Source: Sesamum alatum (lineage: Eukaryota; Streptophyta; Magnoliopsida; Lamiales; Pedaliaceae). Taken from it: a DNA stretch of 64,000 nucleotides. Below, one piece after another: positions 10,791-21,800 of the stretch (its first letter is position 1; each line of letters starts with the position of its first letter). The position numbers and the translations under genes were made by a program. Under the pieces are notes generated by a model, which worked only from the letters and a program-made list of their open reading frames with translations, searched no databases and was not told the origin of the DNA. The stretch covers positions 35,990,479-36,054,478 of the forward strand of contig JACGWO010000005.1 of NCBI GenBank assembly GCA_034509735.1. The letters run 5' to 3'.

Positions 10791-11925
10791 AACCATTTTT
10801 TTTCTTCATCAATATTATAAATAAAAATAAAATATACAAACCAACACATTAATTATATTTTAGAAAACAAAAATAAAAGAAAAAAAAATCTAACTTAAGG
10901 GTATTATCTTCGCATAAAAAGAATTGGTGTAGTTGTGTCACAAGTTGCCATTTGTGAGTAATTTTTTTTTATATTGGTATAGATATTAAATTTATCCAAA
11001 TGTAATAAAATGTAAATCATGTGAAAACAAAATAAAATTAATAATCATAAGTTTGGTTATGTGATCAGTGTTATCACATTATATTCTTGGTTACCTACAT
11101 TTATTTCTTATTAATGTCTTATGTCTCTTATCTGTTGAACGCTGAATTCCTTGAAATAGTCAAAGTATATTGAGTCTTCAGACAGGACAAGCCCACTTGG
11201 TTCCTTTCTTTTCAGCGTCAGATGGTAGACTAAGGGCGTTTTTGTCTACGCTCTCACAAATTGCAAGAAACCCCCTCACTATATTTGTTTTTTTTTAGAA
11301 ATTAATATTTTATTTTGTGGAAATAACGAGAAAAAATAAAAATAAATAAATATGTATTAGAAATAGTGTGTATGTTTGGATTTATTTTTGGAGATAATAT
11401 AAAATAGTGTAAAGTAGGTGTTGTATGTTTGATTTTATTTCTTGGAAGACATATTCACTATACATTGTCAAATCATGTCTCTTTTATATGTCTTTATAAT
11501 TGTATATATATATATATGTATATTATTTTGGTTTTATACAAAATTTACTATTCATTTTAAAATTATGTCTCTTTTATTTTATTTATAATTATATATATAT
11601 ATATATTATTTTGCTTAGAAAACGAACCATAATGAACTAAAAACACCCAATTAAGATATTTTGGACCAGACGCAAATATTGAATATATTTCGATCATCTC
11701 CGAGATAAGTCAAAAATAAAAATACAGTGCCTGTTTTCTCAACACACAAACAGACCTTAAATTCAGTCAATTACAAGCATTAATGCTACCACCAAACCTA
11801 GGCCTTAGCTTGTATTTTTAAATTCTTGGGTGGACAAGATGCAATTTAGTTTGTCTATCATTGTCTTTGAATCGAGGACAAGCGGGGGATGAAAACCATT
11901 AGTCGCGCCCCTATAATTGTTCGAA
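10791..11925. other. Intergenic, with a MITE-like block at 11340-11640
   Basis: No gene seen. 11350-11460 contains TTGGATTTATTTTTGGAGAT and nearby words also found at 27505-27600 inside the copia element, so a dispersed repeat is present. Its ends are obscured by AT microsatellites (11504-11520, 11590-11605). Confidence 0.4.
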
Positions 11926-12579
11926 GGATAATTATGCCGTCCTCTCCTATAGTTCGATATAATTATAGGTAAAATTTCTTGAAATTAAAAAAATTATGTC
12001 TAATATTCTGACATTTGTGTTTTTTTAATAGATAGAAGATCTCTTTATGAGTCAAAATTTATGGAATTTGTTGGTATTAGCGGAAAAATTAATAATTGAA
12101 TGTAAGTTCATATTTACTCCTAGGGCAAAATATTTGTTTGGTACCACAACTTAGGTAGGTGGCTGTTTTAGTCCCATAAAAAACGTTTTTGAGTTTTTTT
12201 TGTCCCAATTTCAGTCTTTTGATCCCATGGGACATGACATTTTGGGACAAAAAAAAAATTGAATTGGGACCAAAAAAAACTGAAAAACGTGTTTTATGGG
12301 ACTAAATCAGCCACCTACCTAAATTGTGGTACCAAAACAAATAAGCCCTAATCTTACGGGACCAAAAAAGATATTTACCCCTTACCCCCGATTGACTCAT
12401 TAATTACGTACTACATGTCAAACAAATCTTTTTCCAATTAAATAACCTTTATACATTTTAACATGCTAGTGCATGTAAAGATGAAAACAAACATCAGAGT
12501 TATTAAACGTAATTTCTTAAACCCCATCGAGTCTACGTATAATTATATCAAATTTCAAGATAAGACGGTATAATTATCC
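11926..12579. mobile_element. Mutator-like MITE carrying a nested FB4 element
   Basis: Terminal inverted repeats GGATAATTATGCCGTC and GACGGTATAATTATCC resemble the ends of the 9-bp-TSD elements at 46029 and 47530. The TSD has decayed here. An FB4 element (12122-12382) sits inside it, so this one is older than that insertion. Confidence 0.55.
12122..12382. mobile_element. Foldback element, family FB4, copy 2
   Basis: A 261-bp inverted repeat: the left arm TTTGGTACCACAACTTAGG is mirrored by CTAAATTGTGGTACCAAA, with AGGGCAAAATATT at the left end. The centre has facing AAAAAACTGAAAAACG and CGTTTTTGAG words. TSD not preserved. Confidence 0.65.
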
Positions 12580-13540
12580 CATTATTCTATGACCGGAATG
12601 TAGAATTGCCCGAACTCCTGCTAGCAAAACATTTAAGATTTTAATTTTACGAATGCTTCTCACATCTCAAGCAGATTTGATTTTCTATTTCAAATTTTAT
12701 TACATTTTATATTTTATTTAATATTTAATATTTTTTAAAAAATAAAATAAGAACTTACTCCTTGTACATACAAAAAATATATATATATAATAAAATTTGA
12801 AATAGAAAATGCAACAAAAGAAATAGAAAAGCCAATTCGCATATCAGGTGATGTACTAATAGGAAAATTCTAACTCGAATTGTGTTTTTATTACATATTT
12901 GGTGTATGACTTAAATAGAATGAGAAGTACCTAATAAGTAAAATAACACTTATAACGGGATTGATTTAATATAATCATACTTCATTCGAACAATTTTCTT
13001 TTCTTTTCTTAAATTTCTATGCTCGAGGAATTCTAGTTCAAATTGAATTCATTTTAAATCCAATTTAACTATATGCGGAGGGCATTAATTTCACTAGAGT
13101 GAGCAATAATGTAATAAATGTAATATTACTCGCAACGTGATTAACTAAATGGATACAATTAATTCTGATTTGGACATAAATATAAATTAAAATTATGTAT
13201 CGTGCATGTAACTCGAACAAATAATTTTTTAATTTTGTGGCGAATCCAACATTAATATTAATTTGAGAAGAAATCAACCTCTCCACATAATCAAATCAAT
13301 TGCTTTTTCTGGAGAATATTTAAGCAAATCTCGAAACCGACACTGATTCCCCCAAATAAATTTATAATCAATAGGACCTACGAAAATTCCATTTGATAGG
13401 CATGCAAATTTCAAATTATAAACAATTAGTCACTAATTCACAACAATTATAGCTAGCCTCGACGAATATATACCTAAAAAACCATTAATTATAACCAAGA
13501 TACGCTAATGCAAGAACACCATTCTTGATTATGTCATATG
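12580..13540. other. Intergenic, nothing recognised; distal to the first ERF gene
   Basis: AT-rich sequence with an inverted pair (TTCTATTTCAAATTTTATTA near 12680 and its complement near 12790) that forms a small foldback. No gene supported. Confidence 0.35.
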
Positions 13541-13967
13541 AGACGTCAGCAAGCTGACATGTGACCAATTCAAATCATTTTCCCGAACCCAATTTTTGCA
13601 CGTGTGTATCTGAAATTTCTCGAAACAAACATCTTTTGTTCGTCTTTCTCTTTCTCTGTTCATATTGATTTTCAATCAACTGATGGAAAGTATTGCACGA
13701 CCAGAATTATATCCCAACATGCAAAAGTAGTAGCAAAAGAGTTCCAAAGCCACCACATTGACCAGCCCAGATTCAATGCATACTAGGTTTTGGTCTACAT
13801 GGAAGTTTCTATGCCCGTGGTGTTGTTTCTCCACCACAGGATCGTCCACGTGGAAATTTCAGGACCCTTCTTTTGGCCAACCCCATAAGCCTTTATGAAC
13901 TTTCCTAATTCATATAAGTGCCACCTCACTTCAGAGCTTATAGCCCACAACCTCAAAAATCTCAAAA
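13541..13967 (+). promoter_or_regulatory. Proximal promoter of the first ERF gene
   Basis: Visible motifs are a GACGTC (13542-13547) within a GTCAGC-AA-GCTGAC palindrome (13545-13558), two CACGTG G-boxes (13599-13604 and 13847-13852), a W-box core TTGAC (13758-13762) and a TATA motif TATAAG (13913-13918) about 55 bases before the ATG. Such motifs fit stress or hormone control, as is usual for this ERF group, but occupancy is inference. Confidence 0.5.
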
Positions 13968-14348
13968 ATGGACAACAGAGGCAAGAATGAGGAGAAGGAT
14001 GCCGGAGAAATCAAGTATAGAGGCGTCCGGAAGCGGCCGTGGGGGAAGTACGCGGCGGAGATACGCGACTCAGCCCGGCAAGGCGCCCGAGTGTGGCTTG
14101 GGACATTCAACACGGCGGAGGAGGCAGCCCGGGCCTACGACAAGGCGGCGTATTCAATGAGAGGCCATTTGGCAATCCTCAACTTCCCCGAAGAGTACAA
14201 TTTGCCGAGCAGCTCGTCGCATTTTGCTTCGCCTTCGGGTTCGAGTTCCATGCAAGCAAGGGAAGTTATCGAGTTTGAGTATTTTGACGATAAATTGCTG
14301 GAAGAGCTTCTCGATGATAATGCCGATAAAGGGAAGAAGAAAGATTAA
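13968..14348 (+). CDS. AP2/ERF transcription factor, group IX, ERF095/098-like, EDLL motif
   Basis: A single AP2 domain covers residues 16-74: [18 protein letters not shown], then [14 protein letters not shown] and a closing ILNFPEEY. The Ala and Asp in AAEIRD are the positions typical of ERF-type rather than DREB-type DNA binding, so GCC-box promoters are the likely targets. Residues 99-117 ([19 protein letters not shown]) match the acidic leucine-rich EDLL activation motif known from Arabidopsis ERF098/TDR1 and relatives. At 126 residues it has the small size of that clade and should be a nuclear activator in ethylene, jasmonate or stress responses. Intronless; the ATG has an A-rich upstream context. 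A possible AATAAA is at 14427-14432. A paralogue lies at 53527-53973 in opposite orientation. Exact orthology is unresolved. Confidence 0.93.
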   Translation: MDNRGKNEEKDAGEIKYRGVRKRPWGKYAAEIRDSARQGARVWLGTFNTAEEAARAYDKAAYSMRGHLAILNFPEEYNLPSSSSHFASPSGSSSMQAREVIEFEYFDDKLLEELLDDNADKGKKKD

Positions 14349-14432
14349 AGTTTGAAGTGACAATTCAGTAACAACAAAAACCCGACGATCAAAGGGGGCC
14401 TGAGTTTCTCATAGATGATCAAGAGAAATAAA

Positions 14433-15127
14433 TAGCAGTTAATATATATTTTGGTTACTTTTTCTGATTATTTTCCCAGTTTTGGGAATCCTAGTTTTAG
14501 CAGTTTTTGGCAAATGCAAATGGTTCCAGTAGAATTTTCCTTGGGATCATTTTCTATGTCATGCTGATTGATGTGTGCATTGAAGGGTGTCAAACTTTAT
14601 AAATTATCAAAATATTTTTTTCAAAATATATAAATTTTTAGATAATACATATAAAAGAAAAAACAGATCATTGGCAACTTATCAGAACGGGGTCAATGGG
14701 TGATCAAGAAAGCTCATGGCCTAAGTTAACGATCTTCATTGCACTTAGGAGGGACGCACGTCTGAAATCAGCCTAAACAGTTGAGTTTACTTCATAATTT
14801 GTGATAGATATACGTCTAAAATCAGCCTAAACAATTGAGTTGACGTCATAATTTGTGATAGGGGTTTGTACTATACGCACGTGGTGTCTCAAAGTGAGTT
14901 AAATTTGTGAATGGCATCGGTGGGAAGTCTCTGTCAATAGCCATGTCGTCGTCTAGACATGCAAGTTGGCCAGATACAACTAATTGTGTACGGGAAACTA
15001 ATCCTGTGGCTCGTAATTTTTCCAGATATTTGACGTGTTAATGCTGATTAATACATATGGACCTTAAATTTGACATGGGTCATTCCTCAGTCCACTTACA
15101 CGTGAATCAAACCCTAAATTAATATAA
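14433..15127. other. Downstream of the first ERF gene; 54-bp tandem repeat at 14758-14862
   Basis: No gene. Two adjacent copies of a 54-base unit (14758-14811 and 14812-14862) share ATCAGCCTAAACA and CATAATTTGTGATAG with a few substitutions. Otherwise unremarkable. Confidence 0.5.
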
Positions 15128-15555
15128 AGGATAAATTAAATCTACTTCCTTTGAGGTTTGACATAATTATAAATACTCTATTATTGTTTAAAAAATTACA
15201 AATACCCCCCTGAGGTTTGTAATTTTTAATCAAATACCTGAAATGGACCATTTTGCCCTTGAACTTTTTATTAAAATTGAAGAAAAATCGGCCAAGCAAA
15301 TTGCATTATTGCTCCTCTATGTAAAAAACTTAAGAAACATCTCCCTGCATATTGTAGTCCAAATTTTTTTTAAGAATTAAATAAAAATAATTCAGTGCAT
15401 AAGGGCATTTTGGTCAGTTTATCCATAAAAATTGATGGAAATGGGCTATTTGTTAGATGATTACAAACCTCATGGTGGTATTTATAATTTTTCAAATAAC
15501 GAGAGAGTATTTATAATTATACCAAACCTCAGGGGAGATAGATGTAATATACCCT
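15128..15555. mobile_element. Foldback element, family FB1, copy 2
   Basis: Long inverted repeat AGGATAAATTA ... ATACCCT, with facing words TGAGGTTTGTAATTTTTAA and ATTACAAACCTCA. Central words such as AAGGGCATTTTGGTCA are common to the family. TSD uncertain. Confidence 0.75.
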
Positions 15556-15683
15556 AATATTAAATTAAATGTCATGGTTTGTGGCATTGGGATTTCTAAT
15601 AGCAATTTTTATTCTTTTTCATTCACGTGTATATACACTAAACTTACAAAGATTACATCAATAATTTTATCTAAAAAGTTTTT

Positions 15684-16145
15684 TAGGGTTAAAGGTATTT
15701 TGGGTCCTATAATTTAAGTTATTTGATGTTTTCGTCATTTCACTTTCTAGGGTTGCATTTTGATTATATATTTTTTTAAATTTTGCGATTTCAATCATTT
15801 TTTTTCACTGGAGTTCACCCTTCTTGTCGGAAAAAATGCACGTGCATCTCACGTGACTTTTTTAAAATTGGGACTACTATTCTTGTGACTCATTTTTTCA
15901 AGCAATTTTGTTCTTGAACTTTTTAGGATAGTATTTTGTCTTGCGTTTTTCTATATTTGCAATTTCAATAATTTTTTTCGCCAGAGTTCGTACCCTTCTT
16001 GCCATTGGAGGTGAACTCCGACAAAAATAAAAGACTAAATTCACGAAAATTATAAAGATGGATGACCAAAATGCTACCATATAAAGTTAAAAGAAGAAAA
16101 TGCAAAATGACCTAAATTATGAAATCAAAAATGCATTTAATCCAA
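15684..16145. mobile_element. Foldback element, family FB3, copy 2
   Basis: Left end AGGGTTAAAGGTATTTTGG, right end AAAAATGCATTTAATCC, with GGAGTTCACCC facing GGTGAACTCC inside. Non-coding. Confidence 0.7.
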
Positions 16146-16186
16146 TTTTATTCGTAGGCATGTATATGTAAAATGAGATAGAAGAA

Positions 16187-16430
16187 CCAACGAGGCCTAG
16201 CTCAATTGATAAAGTTGAGGCCCCGTGACTCTAAAATCATGAGTTCGAACTCCACCAACGCGTGAAATGTTGTTCTAGTTTAATGTAAGTGTTGATTAAA
16301 TGCAGTTATCTGATATTGGTAATTAGTATATGATTTTATAACTTTCGTTGTTATAAATAATTGACATGGATTATTGTAATCGATTTATTAAAAATTAATA
16401 TTTCATCGCTTTTACTTTTTAAAAAAAAAC
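16187..16430 (+). mobile_element. tRNA-derived SINE, copy 2
   Basis: Polymerase III A box (TAGCTCAATTGAT near 16199) and B box (GAGTTCGAACTCC near 16241), then the same tRNA-unrelated body as copy 1 and a terminal A run at about 16421-16429. No clean TSD found. The spacing and conserved 3' body argue against a functional tRNA gene. Confidence 0.75.
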
Positions 16431-17125
16431 GATAAAAAATACAACATGAATTGCAATAAAAAATTCAATCCGATATTTTATTTATTTATTTTTTCTTCTA
16501 GAAACCGAGTCTTCCCTATCGAATCTTCACCATAAAACAACATTTCCACCCAACCGCTCAAACCTAAAACCTCATCCTCTGTTTTTTCTTACATGGGTGA
16601 TATCGACAAAATCAATGTACGAGAGTTAGCCAAGAATACTTTCTCATGTTCTCTTCTAGCTACGGGTATTTATAGGTCTTTGCATCTGCTTTTGTAATGT
16701 AGGGAAATGAATTTACGGATCTGTCCTTTTAATGCTCTTTATATGTCATCTTTATACACGTGATATAAATATGTTAGTTGGAATTAAAGATACAATATGA
16801 TTTAGGATACAAAATTCAATTCGCTATTTTTTCATATTGAATTTTCTATTCCAAATACTATTGCAAGTCAAGTCATATATGGATGAAAATCGCCCAATCG
16901 TTATCTTATCTTTGTCTAGAGTAAGTTGGTGTGGGTCTATTTTATTTGACATACACATAATACGTGTATAAAGTGGTTTCTTAAATAAAATATATGATGT
17001 CATTTTTATACACATAATTTGGATATTTATTAATATATATATTTGAAGGTGGTCTTTAATTTGAACAAATCGTTCAATTTTGATCAAAATTCTAATTTTC
17101 TAGAATTTTAATTTTTTTATTATAC
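16431..17125. other. Intergenic, nothing recognised
   Basis: AT-rich, no supportable gene and no element ends that I can define. Confidence 0.35.
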
Positions 17126-17285
17126 AAAATATTCCTAAAGGTTAGGGGTTCGAACCCCTGCAAATTCTTTTTATTTATATTTCTAGAAGTCATAGGTTCG
17201 AACCCCTTCAAAATCTTTTTATTATAATAAATATTCCTAAAGGTCATGGGTTTGAACCTCTGCGAATTTTTTTTATTATAATAAA
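17126..17285. repeat. Three tandem units, each with a tRNA B-box-like palindrome
   Basis: Three imperfect units carry CTAAAGGTTAGGGGTTCG-type words with GGTTCGAACCCC or a variant at their centre. A lone fourth unit lies at 17757-17790. They resemble repeated pieces of a tRNA-derived SINE head without A boxes or tails. Confidence 0.55.
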
Positions 17286-17941
17286 CTAGATATTGGGCAC
17301 GTAGTACCTGCACACATAATTTTTAGTAAAACTTTTATTTTATTGAATATCATAACTTATTCCAATATCTTAAAATTTATTATTGCCTTACGACTTCACA
17401 TATAAAAATTGTTTGATAATATTTTCTAATGCATTAATTATTAATAAGGTATTGTACTCAAATTAAAAATTGAAACCTTATAGAATATTTATTATATTAA
17501 CAATGACGATTATAACTACATGCAACACAAATACTAATATGTTATTTTTATTTCAATTAACAATAAACTTAAATAAAATTAGAGTAAATTTAATTTTTGA
17601 GTACATGTAACTGCATGGAATTAATTTTTCAAAGGAACTTAATTGAATAGAGTTGGGAAGTTGAAGGGTATTTTTGGTATTATAAAATTTTGGTGTAGTG
17701 GTATAAAAATTTTCACTTTGTGTCTATAAAACCCTTCTCTTTATAATAGTATAGATATTCCTAAAGGTCATGGATTCGAACCCTGCTTGATTTTAAGATA
17801 TATAGTTTTTTATCTTAATTTGCTTTGATAGTCCATGTTTATGTAATTTTTCTGTGTTAATAGGATCTTCAAGTTCATAAGAAAAAAAGAAAAAAGAAAA
17901 TTACTCAAGTAGGTATGAAATTTTTTCTATTGGTTGATCTT
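17286..17941. other. Intergenic, nothing further recognised
   Basis: Apart from the isolated B-box-like unit at 17757-17790, the interval is AT-rich and without a gene. Confidence 0.35.
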
Positions 17942-17944
17942 TTA

Positions 17945-18719
17945 GGGCATGATTGGTATATAGGAATGGAATTGAGTGGGAATGGAATGAAATTAGGAAT
18001 GGAATAAAAGTAGGAATGGAATAATTTTGGTATTCACTCCTATGCTTGGTATACCAAAGGAATGGAATATGGAATTGAATCAAAACTTTCCAAATTACTT
18101 ATTTATATATTTTCTAAATAATGAAACTTAAAAATTAAATAAAAAATAACTAAGCTACATCTCATTAATGACATAAGAAATATTATTTTAAAAAGTTAAA
18201 TTAATTATAAGTTTATAATATATATTGTTGGACGTTTTCATATATTTAATTAAATTCTTTTGATAAATACTTATTATTTGGTAAATGCTCATATTTATAG
18301 TAATATTTGGTAAAATGCGTATAAAGATGTTAATAATTTTATATTATATTTAATATAATATTTAAGAATTTTTTTCATATTATATATTTTATATTTTGGT
18401 CACACATATTTAAATATTTTATATTGATATTTATTTTATTTAATGTATTCAAAATAATATATAATTTTGTGATAATAAATCTTGCAACTATAATTTTATT
18501 AAAGTTATTTTAGCAATAAAATAAAAAATTTATTCCCAATCTATTGGGAATAGCTAAAACCATGGGTAAGTGGGGGAATGCCTAATCCCATACTTATGGG
18601 AATAGGCATTCCCAAAGGAATGGTTATTATTATTCCTAAGTTATACCAAACATATATTTGGAATAAGATTAGGAATATTCATTCCATTCCTAATCCATTC
18701 CCTCATACCAATCATACCC
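17945..18719. mobile_element. PIF/Harbinger-type MITE with TTA TSD
   Basis: Terminal inverted repeats GGGCATGATTGGTAT and ATACCAATCATACCC are flanked by TTA at 17942-17944 and 18720-18722. A 3-bp TTA duplication with GGG-type ends is characteristic of PIF/Harbinger. The arms are full of GGAATGGAAT words facing ATTCCATTCC. At 775 bp it encodes no transposase. Confidence 0.8.
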
Positions 18720-18804
18720 TTAGTTTTTTATTATCCTATTTTATATTGTACTTCATGTATATGCATTTTTTATGTATTAACTCTAAAATTTTGAATTTGG
18801 AAAG

Positions 18805-21800
18805 TTTTTTTTTTTTTTTTTTTTTTGAAAGGAACCATGCTTATATTATATTAAACGAGTCATCGAACAAGGTAGGAAGTAACCATTCTGGAGGTTCACT
18901 TCCATGAGTTACAAAGGAAATCGAGTTTCTAGCTAACAGATGCGCCGCAGAATTCGCATTCCTAGGTACATGATGCAATACAATAGCTTCGACCGAATTA
19001 AGGGCCATTCGAGCGTCTGTAATAATAGGAGCAACCCAAGAGGAATCCGAGCCCGTGGCTTTCAGCTTTGTGATAACAGCAAGACAATCTCCTTCAATTT
19101 CCACCGATCGCCATCCATGTGAAACAGCACTTAGCGATCCAGGATGAATATGAGTTGCCCATTGAAGACAATGCCCACGCCAATCCCGAGCAATTATCCC
19201 CACTCCAACAGCAGAAATGGATGAATGAACTGCCCCATCAAAATTGATTTTGATTGCTCCTTGCCGAGGCGGGAACCAACGACACTCTGTAGCAGCTACA
19301 CTTTGCGTTGTAGTCGGAACCTCTCTGACCGCAAAAGCTGAAATGTACGCCGTGGAAAACTGCACAGTAGAAAGAGGATTAGCATCAGTACCATGCCAAA
19401 GCTTTTGATTCCGAGACCACCAAGTAGCCCACAGAAGCACAAGAAAAAGAGCAAATTGGCGTTTGTCTAGGCGAGCATGGATGTGGCGAAGTTGTTCTTC
19501 AAACACCAAGTGATGCTGCAAAAGAACAGAAGAAGGTAAATTAGACAGAGCCCAAATCTGACGGGCAATAGGACAAGAAAAAAATGCATGAAAAAGGTCC
19601 TCTCTTTCATCCCCACAATGAGGACAGCCTAATTGCCACGAGCACCGACGCTGCTGCAGATTTCTCACTGTAGGAATAGCATTGTGACACACTCGCCAAG
19701 CGAACACCTTCACTTTCGAAGGCACACAAGCAGACCATATGAATTTCCAACGGTGATGGCTACTGTTCGAGGGTGTCTCACTCCCGGACGTCTCACAGTC
19801 GGATAATTGGATGGCTAAATGATAAGCACTTCGAACTGAGAAAACCCCCTTCAAATCATAGTGCCAAATCCATCGATCAACTTGAGGCTGTCGTCCTAAA
19901 GGTAATGAACAAATTAAAGCAGCATCCTCCTCCCAAAAAACCTGTTTGACCAAATCGGCATTCCACCGTAACGGATTTTGTATAAGAAGGTCGCAGACCC
20001 GAGCATCAACGGGGAGAGTATTCCGTAGCGTAATCACTTTGAATGAACGAGGACGTGGAATCCTTGGATCCTTCCAAACACAAGTCTCCATACCTGAAAA
20101 AATTTGACGACGTAATCCTGCATGGAAGAGAGGAAGGGCACGAGTAACACTGCTCCAAGTGTATGACGGATTAATATGAACAGTAGCTTCGAGAATGGTA
20201 GAGTGAGGGAAGTAGCGAGCTTTCCATAATCGTGCCAACAGCCCCTCCGGGTGTTGATGAACTCTCCAAAGTTGTTTAGCTAATAAAGCGTGATTAAAAG
20301 CACGTAATTGACGAAAACCCATACCCCCATCCATTTTCCTCCGACATAAAGACAACCAAGAGGTCCAATGAATATGTTTAGAACCGGAATTACTCCACCA
20401 AAAAGCTGCCGTCTTGGATTCAATCTGTTTAATTAAATAATTAGGCAACCTAAAACAACTCATCGAGAACGTGGGAATAGCTTGAATTACCGCCTTAATA
20501 AGAACTTCCCTTCCAGCTTGAGATAGCAATTTCGTTGACCATCCCTCAATTCGACGTTGAACTTTACTCATGATGGATTGAAACAACACCTTCTTCGAGC
20601 GTCCAACAATGGACGGGAGTCCAAGATAAAAGCCGCCTGCATTCAGCACCCGAACTCCAAGGATAGCAGCCAGGTTAGACTGGAAACTTGAACGAACATT
20701 TCGACTAAAGGCTACTGTGGACTTCGAGAAATTGATAACTTGCCCCGATACACTTGCATACTGCTGTAAAATTCCTGCAATGGATTGAAAGGAAGCCTCA
20801 TTAGCTTGACAGAAAATTAATGTATCATCCGCGAACAATAAATGAGAGATATGAGGAGCTCCCTCGCAGATGGAGACACCACTAAGCCGTGCCCTAGAGA
20901 TCTCCGTCGTGATCAACGTGCTCAACATTTCTGTACACAACAAAAACAAATAAGGTGAAAGAGGACAACCCTGTCGAAGTCCTCGTTGTGGTGTAAGAAA
21001 CCCAAAGCGTTCACCATTAAGCAAAAACGAATAGGTGACAGAAGAGACACATAACAGCACAAGGGAAACAAAGTGTGGATCAAAGCCTAGACGAAGCATC
21101 AGGGCCTCCAGGAAAGACCATTCGACTTTGTCGTAAGCCTTACTCATATCGAGCTTAAAGGATGCATATCCGTTTCCTCCTTTCGGAATGGAATGAAAAA
21201 AGTGATTAAGCTCGAAGGCAATCAAGATGTTGTCAGTTATGAGACGACCTGGAACAAAAGCAGATTGCACAGGACTAACAATATCATTCATGAAAGGACG
21301 GAGTCGGTTAGCTATAGATTTCGAGACCAACTTATAAAGCACGTTACATAAGCTTATAGGCCGAAATTGAGACATGGAATCAGGGTTAGCACATTTGGGA
21401 ATAAGAACAATATTAGTATGATTAATATCCGAAGGCATAGTCCTAGTGTTTAAAATATGTAAGACAAGTTCAACAACATCAGGACCAACAATAGGCCAGA
21501 AATGTTTATAAAAAACAGGAGGGTATCCATCCGGCCCCGGGGATTTAAGAGGAGACATCTGAGAAAGGGAAAACCAAACCTCATCCGTTGTATATGGTTT
21601 GAGAAGTGATGCATTCATATCCGTAGTGACTTGGGGCTGAATCAAACCGACAATCGCACTCAAAGCATTCTCCGTTGGCCTGTCGGATTGAAAAAGATGA
21701 CCAAAGTAATCTCGGACAATAAACTGCATGTATGCCGAGTCCTCCGTCCAAGACCCATCCTCCGAAAAAAGTCCCGAAATCCAGTTTTTTCTATGTCGAT

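Noticed and set aside
18578..18907. 109-codon plus-strand frame
   Set aside because: Spans the PIF-type MITE end and the LINE poly-A tail; not a gene.
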